Assembly: GCA_902622985.1 (NCBI GenBank)
Contig: CACNSH010000004.1
Coordinates: 64,066-99,390 of the forward strand
Reading direction: 5' to 3'
Origin: an uncultured Pelagibacteraceae bacterium
Lineage (GTDB): Bacteria > Pseudomonadota > Alphaproteobacteria > Pelagibacterales > AG-422-B15
DNA length: 35,325 nucleotides
The notes beneath the pieces were generated by a model. It did no database searches. It saw only the letters and a list, made by a program, of their open reading frames with translations, and was not told where the DNA came from. Below are positions 17,813-25,889 of this stretch, in pieces (within the stretch, counting starts at the first letter, position 1; every line of letters starts with the position of its first letter). The translations under genes were made by a program, and so were the position numbers.

Positions 17813-18763
17813 TTGTAAAAACTCGTTAATCTTATTTTCAACTAAGGTAGTTGTTTCTGATGGAAATGCATTAAAAGCATGATCTGCTCCAGGTACAATT
17901 ATAATCTCAGCATTAGAACCATAACTTAGCCATCTGCCAAACATAAATAATGAATCATCAAGCAATAAATCTCTTGTTCCTACTGTAAATAGTGCTGGAG
18001 GCATTCCGCTTAAATCACCTTGTATAGGAGAAACGTCTGGTAAACTTTTGTCTACATCTCCCTGAAAATATGAGTCCCTAAATTTTCTAATCATGGCATA
18101 TGATAATAAGAAAATCTCATCAGAACCTTCTTGTCTGATTGCGCTTGGAGTTAGACGAGCATCATAAGATCCATAAATAAGGTTTGCTCCTTTGATAGTA
18201 TCTAGCAGCCCTTTACTCTTCAATCTCAACAATGTAACTGCTGATAAGTTGGCGCCAGCCGACTCGCCGCCAATTATAATCTTTTCAGTATTAAATTCCT
18301 TTTTTGAATTTTCTATCAACCAAGTAGCGGCTGTTTCACAATCATCCGGAGCGGCAGGATAAGGATTGGTTGGCGCAAGACGATATTCCACGCTTACAAC
18401 AACACAATTCAGCTCTTTTGAAACTTTTTCCAAAGATTGGTCTTGCATATCTGCAGCGCCGATACAGTGACCGCCACCGTGAATATGCATATAGATAAAA
18501 TCAGGACTATCAAGATTAAATATTCGTATCGTTACTTTCTGGTCACCATCACCCACTTGTCTATTTTCAGCACGATCAGAGTATGGCTGAAACGCAAGTA
18601 ATCCGCCGCCTTGTCTTCTTATATCTTGCAAAACCTCAAATGGTATTTCATGGGATGGAGGTGAGTTGACTAGTAAGTTTTTTATATGATCATTCATTTC
18701 ATGAATGTCATTTGGAATATTTTTATGATCAAAAGCTTCAGGTGTAATAGAAGTAAATATCAT
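17801..18763 (-). CDS. Alpha/beta hydrolase of the hormone-sensitive-lipase (HSL) esterase family
   Basis: A 320-residue serine esterase. The HGGG oxyanion motif is at residues 95-98 (HIHGGGHCIG), the nucleophile S168 is in GGESAGAN, the acid is D265 in VGTRDLLLDD, and the base is H295 in GADHAFNAF, a complete catalytic triad. VVSVEYRLAPTNPYPAAPDD is typical HSL/family IV. No signal peptide, so cytoplasmic. It is the last gene of the operon that starts with the sulfatase, four bases after the YhhQ-like stop. Within that cluster it may hydrolyse an ester or lactone intermediate. HSL enzymes usually take short-chain esters; the natural substrate cannot be read. Confidence 0.9.
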   Translation of the reverse strand: MIFTSITPEAFDHKNIPNDIHEMNDHIKNLLVNSPPSHEIPFEVLQDIRRQGGGLLAFQPYSDRAENRQVGDGDQKVTIRIFNLDSPDFIYMHIHGGGHCIGAADMQDQSLEKVSKELNCVVVSVEYRLAPTNPYPAAPDDCETAATWLIENSKKEFNTEKIIIGGESAGANLSAVTLLRLKSKGLLDTIKGANLIYGSYDARLTPSAIRQEGSDEIFLLSYAMIRKFRDSYFQGDVDKSLPDVSPIQGDLSGMPPALFTVGTRDLLLDDSLFMFGRWLSYGSNAEIIIVPGADHAFNAFPSETTTLVENKINEFLQSVL

Positions 18764-18767
18764 TATT

Positions 18768-19370
18768 CTAAGTGCGTGTTCTTATATAATTAAAAGTTCT
18801 ATTAAGAATTAAAACATAAATTGGTAAAAATGCTAGATAGCAAACTGCTAGCTTAAGAATGAAATCATTAAATGCAATCAGATCCCAATTTTCACGCATA
18901 AAGTCATCTGTGGAATTGTAAAATGCTACACCATAAAACAGATATGTGTCTATTAATTGAGCAAAAAAGGTACTTACAACAGGCGCAAGATACCAATAAG
19001 AACCCAAATTTAACCCATCATCACCTACTCTGTCCCTCACTTTCGAAAATACAAATACATCAAGTAACTGTCCGATTGAATAAGCTAAAACTGACGCAAT
19101 TGCTATTCTGAAGTCAGCAAATATATATGAAATTATGAAAGCCGGCACGAAAGCAAAACCAATAACTTTGCGTGCATTTCTTGCATTTGAAAGTCGTACA
19201 GTTAAATCTGTTGCCAAAACAATAATTGGGAATGTGAATGTACCAATTGTATAATCCAAACCAAATATATTTATTGGGAACTGCACTAAATAATTTGATA
19301 TGGCGATGATAAAGCAATGTCCTAAAACTAAATAAGTTATTAATTTTCTATTAAGATCCATAGAATTCAT
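18768..19370 (-). CDS. YhhQ-family queuosine-precursor (preQ0/preQ1) transporter
   Basis: A 200-residue membrane protein with about six hydrophobic helices. YTIGTFTFPIIVLATDLTVRLSNARNARKVIGFAFVPAF and the later IGQLLDVFVFSKVRDR are the conserved blocks of the YhhQ/COG1738 vitamin-transport-like family. E. coli YhhQ imports queuosine precursors. ATG at 19370 overlaps the LysE gene by 20 bases; a second in-frame ATG at 19361 is equally possible. It sits inside an operon of otherwise catabolic genes with no evident functional link, so it may be a passenger or may carry another small heterocycle. Confidence 0.85.
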   Translation of the reverse strand: MNSMDLNRKLITYLVLGHCFIIAISNYLVQFPINIFGLDYTIGTFTFPIIVLATDLTVRLSNARNARKVIGFAFVPAFIISYIFADFRIAIASVLAYSIGQLLDVFVFSKVRDRVGDDGLNLGSYWYLAPVVSTFFAQLIDTYLFYGVAFYNSTDDFMRENWDLIAFNDFILKLAVCYLAFLPIYVLILNRTFNYIRTRT

Positions 19371-19971
19371 AATTAATCCATATAACTGTTAAAACAAGTA
19401 AAGTTGCCATTAAGCCATTAAAATTTCTAATTGCAGCCTTCGACTTTATGAAATTATTCAAAAAAACTCCGACTGATGTCCAAGTGAGAACTGAAAAAGT
19501 ATTAGATATGGTAAAGCCCAATAGTACAAAAACCATTCCTTCAAGAAAACTGTCTATAAACTCAAAGTTTTTATAGTCCGTATAAATAGAAATAGTCGTA
19601 ATTGCCATCATAACACCTTTTGGATTAACATATTGAAAAAGAGATGATTCTATGAATGTTATTGGCTTTGATCGATCCTCATTATCTGAACTATAAGTAA
19701 AATAAATTCTATACGACAAGTATAGTAAATATAGCGAGCCTAGTATTTGCAAAATAGTTTGTGCAATTGGGTAGCTCGTAAAAACAGATATTAATCCTAA
19801 TCCCATCACAATCAATAAAGTTAAAAACCCAAAGACAACACCTGTCATATGAGGAATTGTTTTTACATAACCAAAGTTTTTTCCTGAAGCCGTTAGCATA
19901 ATATTATTCGGACCAGGAGTGCCAGATTGAATAATGCAAAGTAATAATAATGGAAAAAAATACTCAAACAT
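19351..19971 (-). CDS. LysE/RhtB-family amino-acid exporter
   Basis: A 206-residue inner-membrane protein with six hydrophobic segments. The diagnostic LysE/RhtB block SGTPGPNNIMLTASGKNFGY (residues 17-36) is intact, and the middle has FQYVNPKGVMMAI, also conserved. Family members export lysine, homoserine, threonine or cysteine derivatives, and some exporters act on taurine-related or toxic intermediates. It follows the small membrane protein by 12 bases and overlaps the YhhQ-like gene. AAGAG lies about eight bases before the ATG. Substrate unknown; the cluster may need it to expel a by-product. Confidence 0.88.
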   Translation of the reverse strand: MFEYFFPLLLLCIIQSGTPGPNNIMLTASGKNFGYVKTIPHMTGVVFGFLTLLIVMGLGLISVFTSYPIAQTILQILGSLYLLYLSYRIYFTYSSDNEDRSKPITFIESSLFQYVNPKGVMMAITTISIYTDYKNFEFIDSFLEGMVFVLLGFTISNTFSVLTWTSVGVFLNNFIKSKAAIRNFNGLMATLLVLTVIWINYEFYGS

Positions 19972-19983
19972 GAATGTGCTCTT

Positions 19984-20499
19984 TTATAGAACTATGAAAT
20001 AAATAGAAGTTATAACGACAATTATTGAAGGTAAAACTAAATTGTGCAAATTTTCATCTACTTTATACGTCTTCACTTCTCCATTTATCTTGAAGGGTAA
20101 ATGTTTATCCTTACCTGGTAAAAGTTTAAATTTCTTACCAAATGTATACAAAAAAGGAGTTCTTCCTCCAGGGTCAGACAGTTTGCCTTTAAATAATGGC
20201 ATGCTCAATAATGTGATCAAAAAAGATCCTACAAAGCCAACATACCAGAAAAGCCAAAAGAATAACTGATATGGATAGTAAAAGTTTGAAATATTGATCC
20301 ATAGAACAATTAAATTTAATATCATTATCGGATAAAAACCTAAGACTTGCCAAACCACATGAAAGCGAGCATGTCCTGTCCAATCAGGATGAGTTGCGTG
20401 TGTTTTATTAAAATCGGCAATAGTGGGTCCAATCGTTAATACAACTGTTATGATGGTAAATACAATTCTTGGAGTAAGATTTTGATCATAAAGATCCAT
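19984..20499 (-). CDS. Small multi-pass membrane protein of unknown function (resembles the DUF6640 type)
   Basis: A 171-residue protein with about four hydrophobic helices. I recognise the look of an uncharacterised family (possibly DUF6640) from DPxWTGHARFHVVWQVLG-like sequence, here HPDWTGHARFHVVWQVLGFY, followed by three membrane segments and a C-terminal one. The two histidines and the tryptophan in that loop are plausible functional residues. I chose ATG 20499, four bases after the VOC stop; a longer frame from 20550 would add 17 residues (MQEFRLLLICVKN) overlapping the VOC gene, and has less charge and family logic. Co-transcribed with VOC and sulfatase. No function can be assigned. 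Confidence 0.7.
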   Translation of the reverse strand: MDLYDQNLTPRIVFTIITVVLTIGPTIADFNKTHATHPDWTGHARFHVVWQVLGFYPIMILNLIVLWINISNFYYPYQLFFWLFWYVGFVGSFLITLLSMPLFKGKLSDPGGRTPFLYTFGKKFKLLPGKDKHLPFKINGEVKTYKVDENLHNLVLPSIIVVITSIYFIVL

Positions 20500-20503
20500 A
20501 TGT

Positions 20504-21196
20504 TTATTTAAATTTTTTACGCATATTAATAGCAGCCTGAATTCCTGCAACCGGCTTCTTACCCTCAGGAACCGTGTTTCCTTTTTTTGTAAGATTTTTT
20601 AGTGACTCACCATTTTTATACATTTGATAGAGTATATCGATATCCATGTTCGTACCTACTGGCTCTTCAGGAAAACCTCTAGCAGAAATTTCATTTTTAT
20701 ATTCTTCATCATTTGTCCAATGCTCAAAAAATAATTCTACAAGATTACCGTCTGGGTCTTTATAATACATTCCCGTTATCCATCCATGGTTGATTGTCCA
20801 GTAAGGCTCAAGACCTCTATCCTTTGCCTTATGATAAAAATCAAACCACTTATCGATTGGGTTAAGGCAATAAGAAATATGGTCTAATCCAATAGTTGTG
20901 GGAATATTTTTATTAAGCCAATTTCTCAAAGCTAATATAATCTTTGGAATAAATCCTAATTTCTTTACTCCTGGCTCAGTATTCGCAATTGCAATACGAT
21001 GATGCTCCTCATCAAAAGCCAAAAAAGCAATATCATTGCTTTTGAACATTGGCTTACAACCAAAAAGTTTTTCATAAAATTCGACCATTGCATCATAATT
21101 TTGAGTTTTAAAAGCAACATGATGAAAACTGTCTGGGGCATGTTCTGATTTATATTTTTTATATAAATCAAAATTTAATATTACATTATCTTTCAT
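20504..21196 (-). CDS. Two-module VOC-superfamily protein, type I extradiol dioxygenase-like
   Basis: A 230-residue vicinal-oxygen-chelate protein. Module 1 begins FHHVAFKTQNYDAMVEFYEK, and module 2 begins GLDHISYCLNPIDKWFDFYH. Candidate metal ligands are H25 or H26, H106 and E154 (MYYKDPDGNLVELFFE), fitting the 2-His-1-carboxylate site of catechol-type extradiol dioxygenases. EEHHRIAIAN in module 1 resembles the dihydroxybiphenyl-dioxygenase HRIAL block. Full-length BphC is about 290 residues, so this is a shorter variant with an insert between modules (about 75-100). It lies three bases after the sulfatase stop. Alternatives are a glyoxalase- or fosfomycin-resistance-type VOC enzyme, but neighbours (aromatic hydroxylase, FAH) favour ring cleavage. 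Confidence 0.75.
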   Translation of the reverse strand: MKDNVILNFDLYKKYKSEHAPDSFHHVAFKTQNYDAMVEFYEKLFGCKPMFKSNDIAFLAFDEEHHRIAIANTEPGVKKLGFIPKIILALRNWLNKNIPTTIGLDHISYCLNPIDKWFDFYHKAKDRGLEPYWTINHGWITGMYYKDPDGNLVELFFEHWTNDEEYKNEISARGFPEEPVGTNMDIDILYQMYKNGESLKNLTKKGNTVPEGKKPVAGIQAAINMRKKFK

Positions 21197-21199
21197 ATA

Positions 21200-22903
21200 T
21201 TAAGTAGTCCAAAACCAATCGGGGCCAGGTAAGTGAATGACATGATTTTCTAAACCAATTTCTTTGTCTGCAAGTCTATTGCATTTATCATTCATAGACA
21301 TTAATAATTTTCTATTATTTTGATCTTTTGCCAAATCATTCATTTCAAATGGATCTTTTTCTAAATCATATAATTGATAGTCTGAATTGTATTTAGTCAA
21401 TTCATCAAAGTTTGACGGTATGTTATTTTGACGAGGTGAGAAAAATCTTACAAATTTATACTTTTTATCCACAACGCCTTTGTAATTAAGAGGCGGTGCA
21501 AAATCTGGCAAAAAATTACCCTTAGTCATAAATGCTTTTGTTTTTTCATAAAAACCCTCAGCAATTCCAGTAAGTCGAAATTTTTCAGCGACCTCAAAAA
21601 CTGCTGGTATAATTTGAACACCATGAATTAGATGGCCTTCTTTATCACGTATGTTGTCGTAGTTGACATTTTCAACCAACTCCGCATAGCTGTTACCTTT
21701 TAATTCAGGGTGCTTATCTCTAAGTTCAGATTTACTAAGACCTGTAAATTCTAATAATGTCGGAACAATATCAATATTTGATATTACTGAGTTACACAAT
21801 TTTTTATCTTTCAGATCTGGGTGGTAAACAAGAGTAGGAACTCTGATAGACTCTTCCCAAGAAACTATTTTTCCACGCGAACCTTGTTGTCCAAGCATTT
21901 CTCCATGATCAGAGATCATAAAAATAATTGTGTTATCCATTTGACCAGTCTCCTCAAGAGAATGAATAAGTTTCATCATATGCCTATCAACATCACGTAA
22001 GCAGTTGAAATAGTAATTACAAAAATTCCTCCATAAATCTGGCCGATCGTATGAGATTTCACCATACACTGTATTCATAATCTCAGTTCCAAAGTCATCT
22101 GTGCCTATTAATCTTGGACCGAAATTTTTAGGAAAATCAAAATCGTGTTCTTTTTTATATAATGGATCATCTGGTGCAAATTTTTGATTTTCACCGACAA
22201 ATCCTGTACCTAATATTTCAGAAGATGCTCTGAAAAACATTATATCGTGAGGATTAACAAAATTTACAAATACAGACCAAGGCTTTTCATTTCCTTTTTT
22301 ATCTCTAATAAAATTTGATGCAGATTCTGCAGTCAAACCATCAAATTTAAAACCCCCCTGCCCTAAATCACGCTCGCCTGGTTGATCTGAATTATCAAAA
22401 CCATATTTTGAAAACATTTTTCGCATACCATCATATCCAAGAGCATTTTCATTTACGTTGCTTTCAGTAATATTTGTTAAGTGCCATTTACCAAAATAAC
22501 CTGTTTCGTAATCTTGATTTTTTAAAAGGTGACCTATTGTATTTACATTATCGTATAAACCTGGAACCCAAGGAGTAACAGTATTATCCCATACTCCAGT
22601 AAATTGAACATGTTGCCCCGTATAAACAGAACTACGTGCAGGTGAACATATTGGCGTTGAGGTATAGGATCTATTGAAATAGGTAGAGACATTCTCCAAG
22701 TGCCTGCGCGCTGGCAAATCAATGCTTTTTGGAATGTATGGCCATGCCCGTTCCTGATCATTTAATATTAATAAAATGTTATAATTCTTAGGCTTAATAT
22801 AGGCCGGCGCATTTTGTAAATGTAAAATAGATGCAAGGCCTCCTAAAGCAATTGAGGCTGCAGACTTTTTAATAAAAGAGCGTCTTGATATAGATTTCTT
22901 CAT
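21200..22903 (-). CDS. Tat-exported formylglycine-dependent sulfatase
   Basis: A 567-residue type I sulfatase. The N-terminus MKKSISRRSFIKKSAASIAL carries a twin-arginine motif (SRRSFIKK) and a hydrophobic stretch, so the protein is periplasmic. Cys86 in C-S-P-A-R is the residue turned into formylglycine. Metal-binding NILLILNDQ (42-50) and the ISDHGEMLGQQGSRGKI block with the metal aspartate and active-site lysine are intact. It would cleave sulfate (or a similar ester) from an aryl or alkyl sulfate outside the cytoplasm. Maturation needs an FGE or radical-SAM enzyme not encoded here. It is the first gene of the six-gene minus-strand operon and diverges from the FAH gene. Substrate (aryl sulfate, choline sulfate or sulfated glycan unit) is not decidable; the surrounding genes suggest an aryl sulfate. 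Confidence 0.9.
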   Translation of the reverse strand: MKKSISRRSFIKKSAASIALGGLASILHLQNAPAYIKPKNYNILLILNDQERAWPYIPKSIDLPARRHLENVSTYFNRSYTSTPICSPARSSVYTGQHVQFTGVWDNTVTPWVPGLYDNVNTIGHLLKNQDYETGYFGKWHLTNITESNVNENALGYDGMRKMFSKYGFDNSDQPGERDLGQGGFKFDGLTAESASNFIRDKKGNEKPWSVFVNFVNPHDIMFFRASSEILGTGFVGENQKFAPDDPLYKKEHDFDFPKNFGPRLIGTDDFGTEIMNTVYGEISYDRPDLWRNFCNYYFNCLRDVDRHMMKLIHSLEETGQMDNTIIFMISDHGEMLGQQGSRGKIVSWEESIRVPTLVYHPDLKDKKLCNSVISNIDIVPTLLEFTGLSKSELRDKHPELKGNSYAELVENVNYDNIRDKEGHLIHGVQIIPAVFEVAEKFRLTGIAEGFYEKTKAFMTKGNFLPDFAPPLNYKGVVDKKYKFVRFFSPRQNNIPSNFDELTKYNSDYQLYDLEKDPFEMNDLAKDQNNRKLLMSMNDKCNRLADKEIGLENHVIHLPGPDWFWTT

Positions 22904-22977
22904 ATATATGATAAAATAATATACATTATTTAAACTTGTTACAAATCCAGCTTTTAGATATTTATTAATACAGTTTT
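22904..22977. promoter_or_regulatory. Divergent promoter region between sulfatase and FAH operons
   Basis: This 74-base AT-rich gap must carry both promoters for the two opposed operons, since sulfatase and FAH start at its edges. I see runs such as AATAATATACATTATT that could serve as -10 elements, but no -35 or operator I would defend. No regulator gene lies next to it. Confidence 0.35.
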
Positions 22978-23871
22978 ATGAAATTAGTTACGTTTACATT
23001 TAATGGCACTACATCCATAGGCGCAATAAATAGAGACCATATAGTGGATTTCTCAAATAGTTCATTACCTAACAACATGATAGATTTTATCGCTCTTGGA
23101 GATCAGGGTCTAGATACTGCAAAAAACCTTATTGATAATAGTGAAAATAAAATTGAGTTAAGCAAAGTTCATTTAGAAGCTCCTATTACCAAACCAAGTA
23201 AAATTCTTGCAGTTGGATTGAACTATAAAGAACATCAAGATGAAGTTGCGCAAACGGCTGCAAAAACAATAGGTAAAGCTCAGGAAAAATATCCAAATAT
23301 ATTTAACAAGCAAAATAGCTCTGTTAACGGCCCATATGATGATGTTCATCGGCCTCGTGCTTCAGAATTTTTAGATTATGAAGGCGAACTTGGTTTCATT
23401 ATTGGAAAAAAATGTCGTCATGTACCTTATGATAAAGCAGCTGGAGTTATTTACGGCTACACAGTCGTTAATGATGTTACAATTAGAGATTGGCAGATGC
23501 GTGGCCCTCCTATGACAATGACTATGGGAAAGTCATGGGACACCCATTGTCCATTTGGTCCTTATATTGTAACCAGTGATGAAGTTGGCAACCCACATGA
23601 TCTAAAGCTTGAAACATATGTAAATGGAGAATTAAGGCAATCGGCTTCAACAAGTGATTTAATTTTTGACTGTTTTACATTGGTTGAGTACTTATCAACT
23701 GCTTTTACGCTAGAACCTGGAGACTTAATTCCAACTGGTACACCGGCTGGTTCTGCAGTGATGACAAGAAATTGGCTTAAAGCAGGTGACGAAATTAAAA
23801 TTGAAATTGAAAAACTGGGATTCATTAATAATAAAGTTATTGAAGAGCCAGAAGATACGCCAGCATACTAA
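22978..23871 (+). CDS. Fumarylacetoacetate hydrolase (FAH)-family protein
   Basis: A 297-residue FAH-superfamily hydrolase/decarboxylase. The N-terminal domain (1-70) is followed by ILAVGLNYKEHQDEV, the metal-binding E-x-E in DYEGELGFIIG, then RDWQMRGPP, GKSWDTHCPFGPYIV and LIPTGTPAGS, all hallmarks of the family. Members act on ring-cleavage or dicarbonyl products (fumarylacetoacetate, 2-oxohept-3-ene-dioate, acylpyruvates) in cytoplasmic aromatic catabolism. The length fits the bacterial acylpyruvase/HpcE-like group better than human-type FAH (about 420). It is the first gene of the plus-strand operon, five bases ahead of the hydroxylase start. The exact reaction is not determined. Confidence 0.88.
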   Translation: MKLVTFTFNGTTSIGAINRDHIVDFSNSSLPNNMIDFIALGDQGLDTAKNLIDNSENKIELSKVHLEAPITKPSKILAVGLNYKEHQDEVAQTAAKTIGKAQEKYPNIFNKQNSSVNGPYDDVHRPRASEFLDYEGELGFIIGKKCRHVPYDKAAGVIYGYTVVNDVTIRDWQMRGPPMTMTMGKSWDTHCPFGPYIVTSDEVGNPHDLKLETYVNGELRQSASTSDLIFDCFTLVEYLSTAFTLEPGDLIPTGTPAGSAVMTRNWLKAGDEIKIEIEKLGFINNKVIEEPEDTPAY

Positions 23872-23876
23872 GTCGC

Positions 23877-25487
23877 GTGAGTGATACTGAATACGATGTC
23901 ATTGTAGCCGGTTATGGACCAGTAGGTGAAACATGCGCAAACTTGCTAGGGTATTATGGCATTAAAGCGTTAATCTTAGATAAAGAAAAAGAAACCTTCC
24001 CCTTGCCCAGAGCAATTACATGGGATGCTGAATGCCAACGAGCAATGGCTCATTGTAACTTTCTAACTGAAGTAAAGACAAGAAAAATTAGAGGCGTTGA
24101 TAACAAAGATGCTAAGAAAAGATCAATTTTAAAAATTACGATGGATGGTTTTGATACATATAATTATCAACATTCAATACTATTCATACATCAACCTCAA
24201 TTTGATGAAGCGCATAGAGAAAATGCAAAAAAATATCAGACTAATACGATTAAAACAGGTAATGAAATTTTAAGCGTTGATCAATCAGGTGGCGTTGTGA
24301 ATTGTTCCTACAAAAATATTGAAACTGGGGAAGAGTTTAAAACAAACAGTAAGTATCTTTTGGCGTGTGATGGAGCAAATAGTACAATTCGAAAGCTCAA
24401 CAATATTGAACTTAAAAGTTTAGATGCTGATGAGACCTGGATGGTAGTGGACGGGTATACTAAAAGTAAATTTGAATGTTTCAAAGATATTGATGCGATT
24501 CAATATTGCAATCCATCACGACCAACAACAATTATTCAAGGGGTTGATGATTGCTTTAGATTTGAAATAGCGTTTATGCCAGGTGATACTGTTGATGAAA
24601 TTCAAAAAGAAGAAGTTTTTAGAAAATACATAGACCAATGGATCGGAGATAATGAAGTTGAATTTAGCAGAACAGCAGTTTACTCATTTCATGCAGCTGA
24701 TGCTATTAAATGGCAAAATGAAAACATTTTTCTACTCGGTGACGCTGCTCATCAAATGCCTCCTTTTATGGGTCAAGGAATGAATTCTGGATGTAGGGAT
24801 GCTGAAAATATATTGTGGAAAATTAACGGCGTACTAAAGGGACTTTACTCACCTGAAATATTAGATACCTACCAATCAGAAAGAAGGCCACACGTCGCAC
24901 GAATTACTAGAGGGGCAATTAAAATGGGAGGCATCATTAATGCTAAAAGTAAATTTAAAGCATTTATCAGGAATGCATTGCTAAGAACACAAAGTTACTT
25001 AAGAGGCAAAGAAAATATATTTCCTGTTTTAAATGGTAACCGTTTAGGGCCTGGTGCTCATAAAATGCCAAAAATTAAGAATGTTTCTATAGAGAGATAC
25101 TACTTCAATGAGATAAATGTTCGTCTTTATGATGGCAGGATTATGAGCACAGATTATGTACTGGAAAAGAATTTTGGAATTATTTTAAATAATTTTGAAG
25201 GTAATAAAAATATCTCAGAGGACAATCTTGAACTATTAAAAAGTCATAATTTTAAGATCATAAATATAACTCCAAATTACGACCACTCAAACTATGAGGG
25301 ATACATTGCGTGTGAAGAAACTCATAAAGATTTACAAATTTACTGTGAAAAGTTTGATTGCTCAGGAGTCATCCTAAGACCTGATAAATATGTTTTCGAT
25401 TTATTTAAATTTAATAAAAGCGATGGTCTTGAAGATATCATTAATGATGTATTAATAAATATTAGAGAGAAAATTGAATTTAATTGA
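23877..25487 (+). CDS. FAD-dependent aromatic hydroxylase (MhpA/PHBH-type monooxygenase)
   Basis: A 536-residue class A flavin monooxygenase. The FAD-binding motif is VAGYGPVGETCANLLGYYGI at residues 10-29; the mid-domain DG motif is LLACDGANSTIRK, and the second FAD motif is FLLGDAAHQMPPFMGQGMNSG. The pattern, including the GPVG and the MPPFMGQGMNSG stretch, is that of 3-(3-hydroxyphenyl)propionate hydroxylase (MhpA) and related phenol hydroxylases, which add an OH next to an existing phenolic OH using NAD(P)H and oxygen. The C-terminal third (400-536) is divergent and thioredoxin-like in position. The start is GTG, five bases after the FAH stop. The product, a catechol, would suit the VOC dioxygenase encoded on the other strand. 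Confidence 0.88.
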   Translation: MSDTEYDVIVAGYGPVGETCANLLGYYGIKALILDKEKETFPLPRAITWDAECQRAMAHCNFLTEVKTRKIRGVDNKDAKKRSILKITMDGFDTYNYQHSILFIHQPQFDEAHRENAKKYQTNTIKTGNEILSVDQSGGVVNCSYKNIETGEEFKTNSKYLLACDGANSTIRKLNNIELKSLDADETWMVVDGYTKSKFECFKDIDAIQYCNPSRPTTIIQGVDDCFRFEIAFMPGDTVDEIQKEEVFRKYIDQWIGDNEVEFSRTAVYSFHAADAIKWQNENIFLLGDAAHQMPPFMGQGMNSGCRDAENILWKINGVLKGLYSPEILDTYQSERRPHVARITRGAIKMGGIINAKSKFKAFIRNALLRTQSYLRGKENIFPVLNGNRLGPGAHKMPKIKNVSIERYYFNEINVRLYDGRIMSTDYVLEKNFGIILNNFEGNKNISEDNLELLKSHNFKIINITPNYDHSNYEGYIACEETHKDLQIYCEKFDCSGVILRPDKYVFDLFKFNKSDGLEDIINDVLINIREKIEFN

Positions 25488-25517
25488 AACACTATTATTA
25501 AGGAGTAAAATATAAAA

Positions 25518-25889
25518 ATGCCATTAGACGATCAAGATAGAAAAAAAGGTTTAGAAATCCTAAAGAGGATGGATTTACTTAAAAATGATGAGACTCCCGT
25601 CTCGAAAGATTTACTAAAGCAAATAATTGATATGTTGTATGGAACAATCTGGTCACGAACTGAGCAGTTGTCGCTGCAAGAAAGAAGCATGATTACACTC
25701 ACCGTTTTGGTAGCACTTAATAGAGAGAATGAATTAAAATCTCATTTAAGAGGGGCTAAAAATTTAGGCATCACTAAAGAAAAAATTGAAGAAATGATAT
25801 TGCATGTTGCTCACTATAGTGGTTTCCCCACAGCAGTTTCAGCCAGTCAATTGCTAAACAAAGTATGGGATGAAGAAAAAGAATCCTAA
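25518..25889 (+). CDS. Carboxymuconolactone decarboxylase (CMD)/AhpD-fold family protein
   Basis: A 123-residue all-helical protein of the CMD family. The conserved core is RSMITLTVLVALNRENELKSHLRGA and GITKEKIEEMILHVAHYSGFPTAVSA. It has no cysteine, so it is not an AhpD-type CxxC peroxidase or disulfide reductase; gamma-CMD-type chemistry or a lactonase-like role is more likely. AGGAG (25501-25505) lies 12 bases before the ATG, a somewhat long spacing. It overlaps the next gene by 20 bases and is part of the FAH-hydroxylase operon. True function unknown; CMD domains are often found with aromatic-catabolic enzymes. Confidence 0.82.
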   Translation: MPLDDQDRKKGLEILKRMDLLKNDETPVSKDLLKQIIDMLYGTIWSRTEQLSLQERSMITLTVLVALNRENELKSHLRGAKNLGITKEKIEEMILHVAHYSGFPTAVSASQLLNKVWDEEKES

